DNA of 64,000 nucleotides from Rhodocyclaceae bacterium (GCA_016718525.1 JADKDD010000002.1:248001-312000), one strand, 5' to 3'; shown: positions 17,852-27,284, counted from the first letter of the stretch. The notes: generated from the sequence alone by a model not told the origin. Numbers and translations are program-made.

Positions 17852-18340
17852 ATGAGCGCAGACTTACCGAGCTTTGAACAGAAAATCGTCCTGCCGGGGC
17901 AACTGAGTGAGCGAATCGCTTTGTTGCCACGTCCATTGGTGTTTACAAATGGATGTTTTGACATCCTGCATCGTGGCCATGTGACTTATCTTGCCCAAGC
18001 ACGGGCGCTGGGAGCAAGTCTGATTGTCGCGGCGAACACCGATGCGTCGGTAAAGCGTTTAGGTAAAGGTGACGATCGGCCGTTGAATTCGCTGGACGAC
18101 AGAATGGCGCTCCTCGCTTCACTCGAATGCGTGACCTTGGTCACCTCATTCGATGAAGACACGCCGCTACAGTGCATCCTGGAGTGCCACCCCGATGTGC
18201 TGGTCAAAGGCGGTGACTGGCCAATCGACAAGATCGTCGGCTACCGCGAAGTCATCGCCTGGGGCGGCAAAGTGCACTCGATTCCGTTTCGACATGCGCG
18301 TTCAACCACCGCGCTGGTCGACAAAATTCGCTCGCTCTGA
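17852..18340 (+). CDS. rfaE2: D-glycero-beta-D-manno-heptose 1-phosphate adenylyltransferase
   Basis: Adds AMP to heptose-1-phosphate in ADP-heptose synthesis for the lipopolysaccharide core. It is the cytidylyltransferase-fold half of HldE as a separate protein (162 residues), a common split in betaproteobacteria. Motifs: TNGCFDILHRGHVTYLAQA (HxGH nucleotidyl-transfer site), VAANTDASVKRLGKGDDRP, and VKGGDWPIDKIVG. The matching kinase (rfaE1) is not in the window. Confidence 0.93.
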   Translation: MSADLPSFEQKIVLPGQLSERIALLPRPLVFTNGCFDILHRGHVTYLAQARALGASLIVAANTDASVKRLGKGDDRPLNSLDDRMALLASLECVTLVTSFDEDTPLQCILECHPDVLVKGGDWPIDKIVGYREVIAWGGKVHSIPFRHARSTTALVDKIRSL

Positions 18341-18367
18341 CGCTTCGGCGCAGTCAGTAGGCGCGGT

Positions 18368-19468
18368 CTAGACCAAGCTTGCCAAAGCTTTCGGCGAAAA
18401 GTCGGACAACTCACTGTGGCGGCCATCACGCACCTTTAAGGCCCACTCCGGGTCGCTGATCAGCGCACGGCCGACCGCCACCAGATCAAAGTCACCGCGA
18501 TCAAGGCGACGCAAAAGCTCGTCCAACGATGCAGGCTTTGACGATTCGCCGCCAAAAGCCGCAATAAATTCGCCCGACAGACCAACCGAACCGACAGTGA
18601 TGGTTGGCTTTCCGGTCACTTTCTTTGCCCAACCGGCAAAATTCAGATCCGAGCCATCAAATTCCGGTTCCCAAAAGCGTCTTTGGGAGCAATGAAATAC
18701 GTCAGCGCCGGCATCAGCCAGAGGGCGTAGCCAGGCTTCCATTTCCTGCGGCGACTTGGCCATTTTTACGTCGTAGTCTTGCTGCTTCCATTGCGACAGT
18801 CGAATAATCACCGCAAAATCTGCCCCTACTTCGGCACGTACGGCTTTGAGTATTTCAGCCGCAAAGGTACTGCGCTGCGCCAGGGTTGCACCGCCATAGC
18901 GGTCAGTGCGGGCATTGGTACCTTCCCAAAAAAACTGGTCAATCAGATAGCCATGCGCGCCATGCAGTTCGACAGCATCAAAACCCAGGCGTTTGGCGGC
19001 GCCGGCAGCATTTGCAAATGCGGCAATAGTGTCGGCAATTGACGAATCAGTCATTGGCTCGCCAAACTGTTTGCCTGGGGAGGACAAACCTGATGGACTA
19101 TCCACCGGACCCGGCGCGACCCAAGTGGTTTGACGATTTCTGACTGCGCCGACATGCCACAGTTGTGGTGCCATTACGCCACCCGCCGCATGAACCGTAT
19201 CAATAACCGTCTTCCACTTTTCCAACGCATCGTCACCCCAAAACCGTGGCACATTGGGGTCATTTGCAGCTGCCGGTCGCCCGACAGCCGTACCTTCCGA
19301 AACAATCAGTCCGACAGCCGCCGCAGCTCGTCGCCGATAGTATTCCGCGACTTCAGCCGTGGGCACTCCGCCTGGCGAAAATGACCGGGTCATCGGCGCC
19401 ATGACAATACGATTTGGCAGGCTTAAAGACTTGACACTGAATGGACGAAACAAAGCGGCAGTGGACAT
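18368..19468 (-). CDS. Old yellow enzyme family NADH:flavin oxidoreductase
   Basis: FMN-dependent ene-reductase of the OYE/12-oxophytodienoate reductase type; reduces activated C=C bonds, natural substrate unknown. TIM-barrel motifs are present: SLPNRIVMAPMTRS, APQLWHVGA, FDAVELHGAHGYLIDQFF (substrate-anchoring His-x-x-H region), NARTDRYGG and the C-terminal phosphate-binding FDLVAVGRALISDPEW. Start ATG 19468 is placed before STAALFRPF; the longer upstream frame is not family-like. Length 366 residues is normal. It stands alone, convergent with rfaE2. Confidence 0.92.
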   Translation of the reverse strand: MSTAALFRPFSVKSLSLPNRIVMAPMTRSFSPGGVPTAEVAEYYRRRAAAAVGLIVSEGTAVGRPAAANDPNVPRFWGDDALEKWKTVIDTVHAAGGVMAPQLWHVGAVRNRQTTWVAPGPVDSPSGLSSPGKQFGEPMTDSSIADTIAAFANAAGAAKRLGFDAVELHGAHGYLIDQFFWEGTNARTDRYGGATLAQRSTFAAEILKAVRAEVGADFAVIIRLSQWKQQDYDVKMAKSPQEMEAWLRPLADAGADVFHCSQRRFWEPEFDGSDLNFAGWAKKVTGKPTITVGSVGLSGEFIAAFGGESSKPASLDELLRRLDRGDFDLVAVGRALISDPEWALKVRDGRHSELSDFSPKALASLV

Positions 19469-19585
19469 GGATACCCCGTGGTGAATTGGAAAATTTTGTT
19501 CATCGCCTGTCAGTAGTTGCAGATCGCGACGGGCGAGCGAATGCACATGTTAACACCTGTCACGATTCACCCCTGAGACGCGGTG

Positions 19586-20947
19586 TTAAGACGGCGTGGA
19601 TTCAAATGCGCCACGCCACACCTGCTTGCGCACCAAAGCAATATGCTCGCGCAAGGTGTACAGCATGTCCGCGAAGGCCAATGGCGTGGGCAATAAATTC
19701 GCGTCTTTTTCAATCGCATCAAGCATGTGCAACCATTCTTCGCGACTATGCAGATTGGGAGTTTCCTGAAGTTCCGCCTCGATAAATTTCAACTCGCCGT
19801 ATTGACGATAGATTCGCGAACGTACACGCCAACCGTAGGCCATTGGTGCAAGACGAAAGACCGGAAACAAGATCGCAATTATCGGCAGGATCAGGACCAT
19901 CATCCGATCGACCAGGGTCGCCGCCCAAAAAGGCAGATAGCGCTGCAAAAACGGCTTGCCTGACGCATAGTAGCGGGTCGCTTCGGGCGATACAGGAAAC
20001 TCGCTATGCATTGCGCGGGGAAATTCACCGGAGCGCTGGAAAATGCCCGGCTCGCCGTTCACCTCGGTTGCCGCCTGTAAAAGCAGGCCGATTAGTGCAG
20101 GGTGAGTATCGCCACGCACCACCATGCTTGCTACCGGAGCGACCAGTTGAACATCGGTCGGCGGAATATCGCGAACCAAATCAATTGCTCCGCGCGGCAA
20201 AGTCAGGTGCGATAGTCCAGGCACACGTCGCGAATAGGCCTCGGCATGCGAAATACTCATTAAGTTGACCCCTTCGGTATGCAAGAGTATCCAGACCAGG
20301 GCCGACTCTGTTGGTCCCACAACAAATACCGCGTCCAGCGAGCCGTTGCTCAATTGCTCTACCAGATGCAGGCCGCCCTCGGGGACGAGGGTGGTATTCG
20401 TATTGTCGATGCCATTGGCTGCGAGTAACTCAAGCGCCAAACTCTGCGTGCCACTGCCGTTGCCACCGATTGCAATGCGCAACCATTTCAGTTGCAATAA
20501 GGTGGTCAAGTTTTCGATGGCGGGCGTTTGTGTCTTGTTCTTTGTTTTTGCCTGCAGGCCGCTGCGGTAAAAAATCCACAGAGGTTCGTAATAAAAGGCA
20601 CCGAGTGTGAGCAGATCATCGTCTGCGCGAATCCTCGCGGTTCCGCTTTGCACAAACCCGGCATCAACATCAGTTTTCAGGTCACGCAGCCGCTCAATGT
20701 TTTCTATCGATCCGGCTGAAGGCAATACATCCAGTTCAACGCCATGACGGGCAAAGACATCGCGGTAACGCATGGCGAACTTGTGATACGCGCCAATGTC
20801 ACTCCCCGTGCTGATGGTTAGCGTATCCGGCGGCTCGGGTTTGATGAAATGTGCGGTCACCCAAAATGCGAGTCCGATGAACGCTAGTGTGGGCAATACA
20901 ACGGCGAACAAATCGCGCATTGACAATTGACGGAGTTTTTCGGGCAT
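19586..20947 (-). CDS. Membrane-anchored TAXI-family TRAP solute-binding protein
   Basis: Substrate-binding protein of the TAXI branch of TRAP transporters. An N-terminal helix (~15-35) leads to the binding domain (~40-320), with the family start LTISTGSDIGAYHKFAMRY and GGNGSGTQSLALELL. A second helix (~335-360) then leads to a cytoplasmic tail of about 90 residues, so the binding domain is tethered at both ends rather than free in the periplasm. No fused TRAP permease gene lies nearby, so its partner is elsewhere or it works as a sensor. Divergent from the thioredoxin-like gene, with 37 bases between the starts. Confidence 0.82.
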   Translation of the reverse strand: MPEKLRQLSMRDLFAVVLPTLAFIGLAFWVTAHFIKPEPPDTLTISTGSDIGAYHKFAMRYRDVFARHGVELDVLPSAGSIENIERLRDLKTDVDAGFVQSGTARIRADDDLLTLGAFYYEPLWIFYRSGLQAKTKNKTQTPAIENLTTLLQLKWLRIAIGGNGSGTQSLALELLAANGIDNTNTTLVPEGGLHLVEQLSNGSLDAVFVVGPTESALVWILLHTEGVNLMSISHAEAYSRRVPGLSHLTLPRGAIDLVRDIPPTDVQLVAPVASMVVRGDTHPALIGLLLQAATEVNGEPGIFQRSGEFPRAMHSEFPVSPEATRYYASGKPFLQRYLPFWAATLVDRMMVLILPIIAILFPVFRLAPMAYGWRVRSRIYRQYGELKFIEAELQETPNLHSREEWLHMLDAIEKDANLLPTPLAFADMLYTLREHIALVRKQVWRGAFESTPS

Positions 20948-20984
20948 CCCCGAATACTAGCGGCTTGCCACGCTCTGCGCTAGG

Positions 20985-22631
20985 ATGTCCGCTTCGTTTC
21001 CCTGGGTTCGTCACTTCACCATCATGCAAACACTTTTTCTCCGGTTTTCGACAACCATCGCTACCCACTTATCTGAGCTTGGTCGCTTGATTCCGGCACT
21101 GCTGCTGGCGGTCCTCGTGACTCCTGCGCTTGGGTCCACGGGCAAAGGAGAAGTTGCCTGGCGCGCTGCGGCTAATGACGCCGATATCGGCCGCGCGTTC
21201 GCGGTTGCCAAAACAGAATCCAAACCTGTCCTGCTTTACTGGGGTGCCAGTTGGTGTCCGCCGTGCAACAAGCTCAAAGCAACGCTGTTCAATCGACAGG
21301 ATTTCATCACTCAATCGAGCTCCTTTGTCGCTGTAAATATCGATGGCGATCTGCCTAGCGCACAAAAACTGGGGACGCGGTTCAAGGTCAGTGGATATCC
21401 GACAATGATCTTGTTCAACAACAATGGTGTTGAGCTCACGCGACTGCCCGGCGAAGTCGAGCCTGAACAAATCATGGCGGCCTTGAATTTCGCTATGGCC
21501 GGTGGTCGCTCCGCGGAGGCCTTGCTGGCCGATATGCGGGCAGGCAAGACGCTGAGCGCAAAGGAATGGCGTACGCTGGCTTTTTATTCCTGGGAGACCG
21601 GTGACGGCCAAATCGTCAGCCCTGACGCACTGCCACAACTATATAGCGACATGGCCGCAGCCAGTGTCGCGGCGGAGCCGGATGTGGCCGAGCGGCTTTG
21701 GCTTAAAGCCGTGGCTGCCAGTGACGGGAAAAAAGAGGTGAAAGGTGTCGTCATTGACGATGCTCGCCGGGAAAGATTTTTTACCCTGGTACGTGACCCC
21801 GCCCAATTTCGCCGTCAAACAGATGTGTTGGTGTTTGGTGCGCGCGAACTTGCCAGCGTCATGACGCAAGCCAACACCGAAGCCCGCACCAATTTGTTGA
21901 TTGCCTACGATACAGCATTGGCGCGTTTGCAGAATGATCCGGCATTGGCTCGTGCAGACCGTTTATCGTGTCTCGCTGCTCGTGTTGAATTGGCGCGGAT
22001 TGACCAGGCCGAAACAGCAATGACCCCGAGTATTCCACCGGCGCTGCAGCAAGAAGTTCGCGACGTCATCGGACAGTTCGACAAGGACATCACCAACGGT
22101 TATGAACGGCAAGCAGTGATTCCGGAGGCCGCCTTTGTCCTTGGTCGGGCCGGATTGTGGCAAGCCAGCGATGATTTGCTCAAGGCCAATCTGGCAAAAA
22201 GCATTTCGCCTTACTACCTGATGAGCTCGCTCGGTAGCAATGCGCGCAAGCAAGGCAGAAATGAAGAAGCCCTCGAATGGTATGGCAAAGCGTGGGCGCA
22301 AAGTAAAGGGCCCGCGACACGACTGCAGTGGGGTTCAAGTTATATCAATGTCCTGGTCGATCTGGCGCCGAACGATGAGCAGAAGATCACCGCAACAGCG
22401 TCCAAAATATTTGCTGAGGCAGAACAGGATCGCGGCGCATTTCATCAGCGCAGTGCCCGCTCGCTCAAGCGTATTGCTGAGAAACTTGCGCTCTGGAATA
22501 CAGCCGATGCCCACGAGGCTGAAGTCGCAAAACTGACCAAGCAACTCGAGACAATCTGCAAGAAACTGCCTGAGGCCGATCCGCAGCGAAAGAACTGTAG
22601 TGACGTCGTCGTTGCTGCGCGCAAGACATAA
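20985..22631 (+). CDS. Exported thioredoxin-like protein with TPR-like C-terminal half
   Basis: Periplasmic thiol-disulfide protein. After a hydrophobic leader (~35-52), residues ~60-170 form a thioredoxin domain with the active site WCPPC and the cis-Pro segment SGYPTMILF. The remaining ~370 residues are helical and look TPR-like, suggesting a docking platform. Start is ambiguous between ATG 20985 and ATG 21024; the second gives a more normal signal peptide. The CPPC dipeptide and long helical tail differ from DsbA or CcmG. The partner protein cannot be named. Confidence 0.82.
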   Translation: MSASFPWVRHFTIMQTLFLRFSTTIATHLSELGRLIPALLLAVLVTPALGSTGKGEVAWRAAANDADIGRAFAVAKTESKPVLLYWGASWCPPCNKLKATLFNRQDFITQSSSFVAVNIDGDLPSAQKLGTRFKVSGYPTMILFNNNGVELTRLPGEVEPEQIMAALNFAMAGGRSAEALLADMRAGKTLSAKEWRTLAFYSWETGDGQIVSPDALPQLYSDMAAASVAAEPDVAERLWLKAVAASDGKKEVKGVVIDDARRERFFTLVRDPAQFRRQTDVLVFGARELASVMTQANTEARTNLLIAYDTALARLQNDPALARADRLSCLAARVELARIDQAETAMTPSIPPALQQEVRDVIGQFDKDITNGYERQAVIPEAAFVLGRAGLWQASDDLLKANLAKSISPYYLMSSLGSNARKQGRNEEALEWYGKAWAQSKGPATRLQWGSSYINVLVDLAPNDEQKITATASKIFAEAEQDRGAFHQRSARSLKRIAEKLALWNTADAHEAEVAKLTKQLETICKKLPEADPQRKNCSDVVVAARKT

Positions 22632-22693
22632 GGCTTCCCTTGATCGGCCAGCTGCCGTTGAGGAACTCTGCAATTTGTTCGGAGAAATTCCAT

Positions 22694-23428
22694 ATGTCTG
22701 AGAGCGCCAGTACAACATTGGCCGAAATTATTCGCGCCCGCCGCAGCGTCCGCGATTTCTTGCCTGATCCGATTCCGCAAGCCCTGCTCGATTCGGTATT
22801 GGCCGATGCCAATTGGTCACCGAGCTGGTCGAACACTCAGCCGTATCGCATTGCAATCGCGTCGGGAGCGATCAAGGACCAGCTGAAGGCTGAACTGTGC
22901 CAACGCTTCGACGCTGGCATGCAGGCCCAGCGCGGTGGCCTGGCCGGCAAGCTACGCCTGTTGGCAAGCCGAAACGGACTCCCTGACGGCGACTTCAAAG
23001 TCAATTTTGAATACCCGGACGAACTGCAGCCAGCGCGCCGCGCGACCGGTCACAAACTTTATGATCTGCTCGGCATCAAACGCGGCGACCACGCCGCACG
23101 TGAGCATCAGATGCGCAAGAATTTTGAATTTTTCAGCGCTCCGACGGCAATTTTTCTCTTTGTCCACGCAGGGCTGCGCGAATTTTCCGTGCTTGATGCC
23201 GGGATATATTTGCAAACGCTGATGCTCTCCGCCCATGCCCGTGGCCTGGCGACTTGCGCGCAAGGTGCGCTGGCGACCTGGGGCGGCCCTGTACGTGCCA
23301 AGTTTGCGGTGCCGGAACACTACAAACTAATCTGTGGCGTGTCGATAGGCTACGCGTCGACGCACCCGGTGAACCAGTTCAATCCAGGCCGTGGTGAGCC
23401 GCAAAATCTGTTGATCCCGGCAAAATAA
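22694..23428 (+). CDS. Nitroreductase family FMN oxidoreductase
   Basis: Flavin-dependent NAD(P)H reductase of the nitroreductase fold, substrate unknown. Visible features: IIRARRSVRDFLPDPIP at the N-terminus with FMN-phosphate-binding Arg/Ser, NWSPSWSNTQPYR, and the C-terminal LATCAQGALATWGGPVRAKF with the second FMN contact. ATG 22694 is chosen because GGAG lies about 8 bases upstream. It ends at a strong bidirectional terminator shared with ssb. Confidence 0.88.
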   Translation: MSESASTTLAEIIRARRSVRDFLPDPIPQALLDSVLADANWSPSWSNTQPYRIAIASGAIKDQLKAELCQRFDAGMQAQRGGLAGKLRLLASRNGLPDGDFKVNFEYPDELQPARRATGHKLYDLLGIKRGDHAAREHQMRKNFEFFSAPTAIFLFVHAGLREFSVLDAGIYLQTLMLSAHARGLATCAQGALATWGGPVRAKFAVPEHYKLICGVSIGYASTHPVNQFNPGRGEPQNLLIPAK

Positions 23429-23462
23429 AAACCCGGACGGGGATAATCCGATCCGGGTTTTT
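23427..23462. terminator. Bidirectional intrinsic terminator between nitroreductase gene and ssb
   Basis: Perfect 11-bp inverted repeat AAAAACCCGGA (23427-23437) / TCCGGGTTTTT (23452-23462). The A-run on one side and the T-run on the other let it serve both convergent genes. Confidence 0.9.
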
Positions 23463-23485
23463 AGGTGTTGCTGGTTGAGCAAAGC

Positions 23486-23941
23486 TTAGAACGGAATGTC
23501 GTCCTCGAACTCATTGAAGTTATTTGCCGCTGGCGCACTTGGCCGACTGGCACCGCCCTGCTCGCCGCCGCGCGGCTGGCGTTCGTCACTTGGCGCGCCC
23601 ATGCCTTGTCGACTACCAAGCATCTTCATTTCATTGGCAACGATTTCGGTGGTGTAGCGATCCACGCCTTCTTTGTCCTGCCACTTGCGCGTTTTCAGTG
23701 CGCCCTCGACATAAACCTGTGATCCCTTTTTCAAGTACTGCCCTGCAATCTCGGCCAGCTTGCGATAAAACACAACGCGATGCCATTCGGTCGCTTCACG
23801 CTTCTCGCCGGTTTGCTTGTCTTTCCAGCTATCTGTCGTCGCGATGTTGATGTTGACCACGGCGTCGCCGTTGGTCATGAATCGGCTTTCGGGATCGGCG
23901 CCGAGATTGCCGACTAAGATTACTTTATTCACTGATGCCAT
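23486..23941 (-). CDS. ssb: Single-stranded DNA-binding protein
   Basis: Coats single-stranded DNA in replication, repair and recombination. OB-fold starting MASVNKVILVGNLGADPESR (~1-110) with WHRVVFYRKLAEIAGQYLKKG, a Gly/Gln-rich linker, and the acidic partner-binding tip FEDDIPF at the very C-terminus. Length 151 residues. It lies immediately downstream of an MFS gene; ssb, MFS and uvrA are usually adjacent in this group, with uvrA divergent. Confidence 0.97.
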   Translation of the reverse strand: MASVNKVILVGNLGADPESRFMTNGDAVVNINIATTDSWKDKQTGEKREATEWHRVVFYRKLAEIAGQYLKKGSQVYVEGALKTRKWQDKEGVDRYTTEIVANEMKMLGSRQGMGAPSDERQPRGGEQGGASRPSAPAANNFNEFEDDIPF

Positions 23942-23997
23942 TTCGCTCTCCTGTTTTCCGTAGGTTGGTTTGTTGTGCTGCAGTGAAACGCTCTACT

Positions 23998-25239
23998 TCA
24001 CGTTTCACTGTTCAGTATGCCAGAGGGCGATGGTGATGCTGAAGATTTCGTTCTTTTGACTGCCGGCATGCCGACCGCCAACACCAGCCACAAGCTGACA
24101 ATACCTGCGCTGGCAAGAAAAACTCCCGCAGCGCCTTGATGCTTGGCCAGGAATCCACCCAACGCGCCGCCGGCAAACAATCCCAGCGATTGGCAGGTGT
24201 TGTAAATTCCGAGTGCCGCACCTTTCGCTCGCGGTGGCGCGACCCGTGAAATGAGTGATGGCAGGCTGGCCTCGAGAATATTGAAGGCAACGAAGAAGCT
24301 GATCAAGCCACCAATCAAGACGTACAAATCGTCGTTGGCCAGTGAAAGACCTATTTCAGTGATCAACAGCAAAATGATGGCGGCAACAAACATTGGCTTG
24401 ATTTGGTCGCGCCGCTCGGCCAGCACAATCGCCGGCACCATCAATACAAAAGAGAGCAACACTGCCGGTAGATACACCTGCCAATGCTTCGCCAACGGGA
24501 TGCCCCCGCTTGTCGCCAGCAGCGCCGGCAGCACCACAAACATGGCCATCTGCACCATGTGCAAAGTGAAGATGCCGAAATTGAGCCGCAATAGCGCGGT
24601 GTTGCGCAAGACCTCGACGAGCGGTACCCGAGGTCCGGGCACGCCAGTTGGTGCTGGTGACACGCCGCCAAGCACCACCACAATCCCGCCAAGCGCCAAC
24701 GCTGCGGTGATCCAGAATATCCCGCTCATTCCAATCACCGCATACAGCGCCGGTGCAGCCACCAGGGAAACCGCAAACGCGAGACCGATAGATGAACCGA
24801 TCATTGCCATCACCTTGGTCCGATGCGCTTCGCGCGTCAGGTCGGCGGCCAGCGCTGTGACCGCCGCCGAAATCGCCCCGGCGCCTTGAATTATTCGTCC
24901 GATCAGCATCCACGTCATCGTGTCGGCGAATGCCGCCACTACCGAACCAAGGGCGAAGAGCGCCAGCCCAAATACGATTACCGGTTTGCGGCCAAACACA
25001 TCGGAAGCCATACCAAACGGAATCTGGCAAATCGCTTGCGTCAACCCGTACGCGCCGAGCGCGATACCGACCAACGTGAGGTTGTCACCCCCGGGCAAGG
25101 TGGTAGCGTGCATGGCGAACACCGGCAGTATCAAAAACAGGCCCAGCATGCGCAAGGAAAATACGGCGGCCAATGCAACGCCATCTCGCTTTTCGGCTGC
25201 GGTCATCGAATCAGGGAGACTTGGAGCGGATTGAGTCAT
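23998..25239 (-). CDS. MFS transporter (DHA1/YajR-like)
   Basis: Twelve-helix major facilitator, probably a proton-driven exporter of unknown substrate. Motif A is clear after helix 2 (GMASDVFGRKPVIVFG) and the helix-4/5 region IGRIIQGAGAISAAVTAL is drug-exporter-like. Start ATG 25239. Between helices 6 and 7, residues ~190-199 (GVSPAPTGVP) are encoded by an almost perfect copy of the dispersed repeat (24643-24669) read in reverse, in a cytoplasmic loop where insertions are tolerated. It precedes ssb by 57 bases. Confidence 0.9.
   Translation of the reverse strand: MTQSAPSLPDSMTAAEKRDGVALAAVFSLRMLGLFLILPVFAMHATTLPGGDNLTLVGIALGAYGLTQAICQIPFGMASDVFGRKPVIVFGLALFALGSVVAAFADTMTWMLIGRIIQGAGAISAAVTALAADLTREAHRTKVMAMIGSSIGLAFAVSLVAAPALYAVIGMSGIFWITAALALGGIVVVLGGVSPAPTGVPGPRVPLVEVLRNTALLRLNFGIFTLHMVQMAMFVVLPALLATSGGIPLAKHWQVYLPAVLLSFVLMVPAIVLAERRDQIKPMFVAAIILLLITEIGLSLANDDLYVLIGGLISFFVAFNILEASLPSLISRVAPPRAKGAALGIYNTCQSLGLFAGGALGGFLAKHQGAAGVFLASAGIVSLWLVLAVGMPAVKRTKSSASPSPSGILNSET
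24643..24669 (+). repeat. Dispersed repeat in the MFS gene
   Basis: GCCAGTTGGTGCTGG, then TGAC, then ACGCCGCC. Identical to the yraN copy for 23 consecutive bases of the core apart from the last positions. Read on the opposite strand by the gene. Confidence 0.8.
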
Positions 25240-25399
25240 TGAAAATTTCGGAGATTCACCGTCCAACCCTGAACCGCATTTGATTCGGCATTGATCTGGC
25301 GCAAGGCGCTATTTTACGGAGTTCCTATCCCGCATCGCCACTTTGTAATACAGCCATTTCCGCATCGACCGAGCCAGCAGCGTTTGCTTCGTGGCAGGC

Positions 25400-25944
25400 C
25401 TAAACCCACAACCAGGCAAACATCAACGCGCAAATAGACGCGTAGATCGCTCCGTCCAACGCATCCTTGCTCACGCTGCTCCAGGGCTTGCCCATCCAGA
25501 TCCCCCGCCGGTGAACGCCAAAAAGCTCATGGTGCCGACGACACAGGCGATTTGCCCGGACGGTGGCGTGGCACCAAGGATATAACGGGCAATTGAGCCG
25601 GTGATGGCTGCGATGATCACGCAATAGATGAACCACAGCGTCAGTGACTGCCCCATCTTCGGCGGCCCGTTCTCCCGCACCGTAAGATAGGCCACCGGTC
25701 CCTCGGCAAATTTCTTCGTCATCTCCGCGCTGCCCATTTCTTTCATGTCAGTGCAGTGCGGCAAAAAATACATGCCCGGTCCCGGCGGCTGTGCCCGTAT
25801 TGCCGTCCTCACCTCGTCTTCATTGGCAAGCTTGCGATATTCGCTGTTGTGCCACTGGAAGACCATGTGAATCAAACTGCTGGCAAGAAATACGCCAACT
25901 GCAGATGCCAAAATCGGCAGCCATAACTGTAGGGTGATCGACAT
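25400..25944 (-). pseudogene. Conserved membrane protein of unknown function, frameshifted
   Basis: The first ~145 residues read from ATG 25944: an N-terminal helix (LWLPILASAVGVFLASSLIH), a soluble part with PPGPGMYFLPHCTDMKEMG, and a second helix pair (LTLWFIYCVIIAAITGSIARYILG). Near 25502-25506, a run of five G on the coding strand, the frame is lost and ends early. One frame over it continues sensibly as IWMGKPWSSVSKDALDGAIY and a last helix to a stop at 25400. A one-base indel in the homopolymer explains this; it is either a real lesion or a sequencing error. No family function is known to me. Confidence 0.7.
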
Positions 25945-26062
25945 CTTCGCCTCCTTTCAAAAAAACGTTCATCGGATGGCCCGCATGTATCAACGATACA
26001 CCTGAATGTGCCTTTTCAGCCAGGCGCTCATTACAACCAGTACCGGATGCCGATCTGCTGAT

Positions 26063-26866
26063 TCATGTTTTGTTGAACTGCGGTTTGCGTTTCTTCAGAA
26101 AAGCCTGCATGCCTTCCAGTTGATCTGGAGAGCCCAGCGTCTCATGGACCGCCCTGCGCTCATCCGCCAAGGCTTCATCAAGCGACTTGTGGCCGCTGCC
26201 AACGATACAGCGGAGCATTGCGGCAACCGCCAATGCCGGCTTTTCGGCCAGTTCGTGCGCCAGCGCGTCGGCTCGCGCAAACAACTCGCTGATATCCCAA
26301 ACCTCATTAACCAGGCCGATTGCCAATGCCTCAGGGCCCGACAGCATCTTTGACCGGAGAATCATATCGAGCGCATGATTGCGTCCGACACAGCGAGTCA
26401 GGCGAGCCGAGCCACCCCATGCCGTCACCGTGCCAAGATCCAGTTCCGGCAAGCCGATTCGCGAACCCTGTGCAGCAGCCAGTCTGAAATGACAGGCCAG
26501 CGGAAGTTCCAGCCCGCCACCCAGGCAGTATCCACAGAGGACGGCAATCACCGGCTTGCCGAGATGCTCGATCCGGCTCAGCACCGTCAGCCGTTGATCA
26601 AAAAAGGCGTCCAGACTTCCCGCGCGTTTTATTCCGGAAGACAGCTGTTTCAGATCCATCCCGACCGAAAAGTTTTCCGCGCCGGCACCACGGATCACCA
26701 CTGCTCGAACCGTAGGATCGGCACCGATGCGAGTGACCTCGTGCTCCAATACATCCATAAATTCGACCGTCATTCGATTGCGTGGCGCATCGTTGATGAT
26801 GATGGTTTCTACTGCGCCAACCCGTTGCACGATCAATGGCTCATGCTGACCACTTTGTAATGACAT
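26063..26866 (-). CDS. Enoyl-CoA hydratase/isomerase family protein
   Basis: Crotonase-fold enzyme acting on acyl-CoA thioesters; hydration, isomerisation or another reaction cannot be told apart here. Oxyanion-hole segments are visible: FSVGMDLKQL and CLGGGLELPLACHFRLA, then GLPELDLGTVTAWGG, where the usual second catalytic Glu position appears atypical, and the C-terminal FLKKRKPQF. Start ATG 26866, with a purine-rich GGGTGG stretch upstream. It is the first complete gene on the ssb side of the accessory block after the frameshifted membrane gene. Confidence 0.85.
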   Translation of the reverse strand: MSLQSGQHEPLIVQRVGAVETIIINDAPRNRMTVEFMDVLEHEVTRIGADPTVRAVVIRGAGAENFSVGMDLKQLSSGIKRAGSLDAFFDQRLTVLSRIEHLGKPVIAVLCGYCLGGGLELPLACHFRLAAAQGSRIGLPELDLGTVTAWGGSARLTRCVGRNHALDMILRSKMLSGPEALAIGLVNEVWDISELFARADALAHELAEKPALAVAAMLRCIVGSGHKSLDEALADERRAVHETLGSPDQLEGMQAFLKKRKPQFNKT

Positions 26867-26930
26867 ACCACCCTTTCGCCAATCAATTCGCAAATCGCGC
26901 AACCGCTCAATCGCGTGGCGCGCCGTGAAA

Positions 26931-27155
26931 TCAAACCTTCAGATTAAACCCGAGCGCAACTTCCGATGCGGGCTGCCCGCCACGGATACCCCAGTTATCC
27001 AATGGCGGCTTGCCTTGAATGATGAGTTCCGCGGCCGACAATCGGCAGACCACGGTATCGTCAGTGAATTCTGCGACGAAGCGCTCAAGGTTGCGCGCGT
27101 TGTAGGCGTCAAGTTGTCGTTGCACACAAGCCACCGGATCAAAATTTTCAGACAT
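26931..27155 (-). pseudogene. Truncated SnoaL/NTF2-like protein
   Basis: The N-terminal half is a typical NTF2-like start: VQRQLDAYNARNLERFVAEF, DDTVVCRL, ELIIQGKPPL. After about 50 residues the expected second half (more strands with a conserved core) is replaced by a short unrelated tail and a stop, giving 74 residues where about 120 is usual. It looks like a 3' deletion product or a decayed cassette gene. Start ATG 27155. Confidence 0.6.
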
Positions 27156-27284
27156 GGATGTGATCAATCAAAGAGTGAATGGAATGTAAGGCTATCCCTT
27201 GGTCATTGGGCGCCAACCAGACGACGCAACGATGACAACAGGCATCGCACGGCTCGCCATGCGGGCTGAAGTACACGGCGTGGC

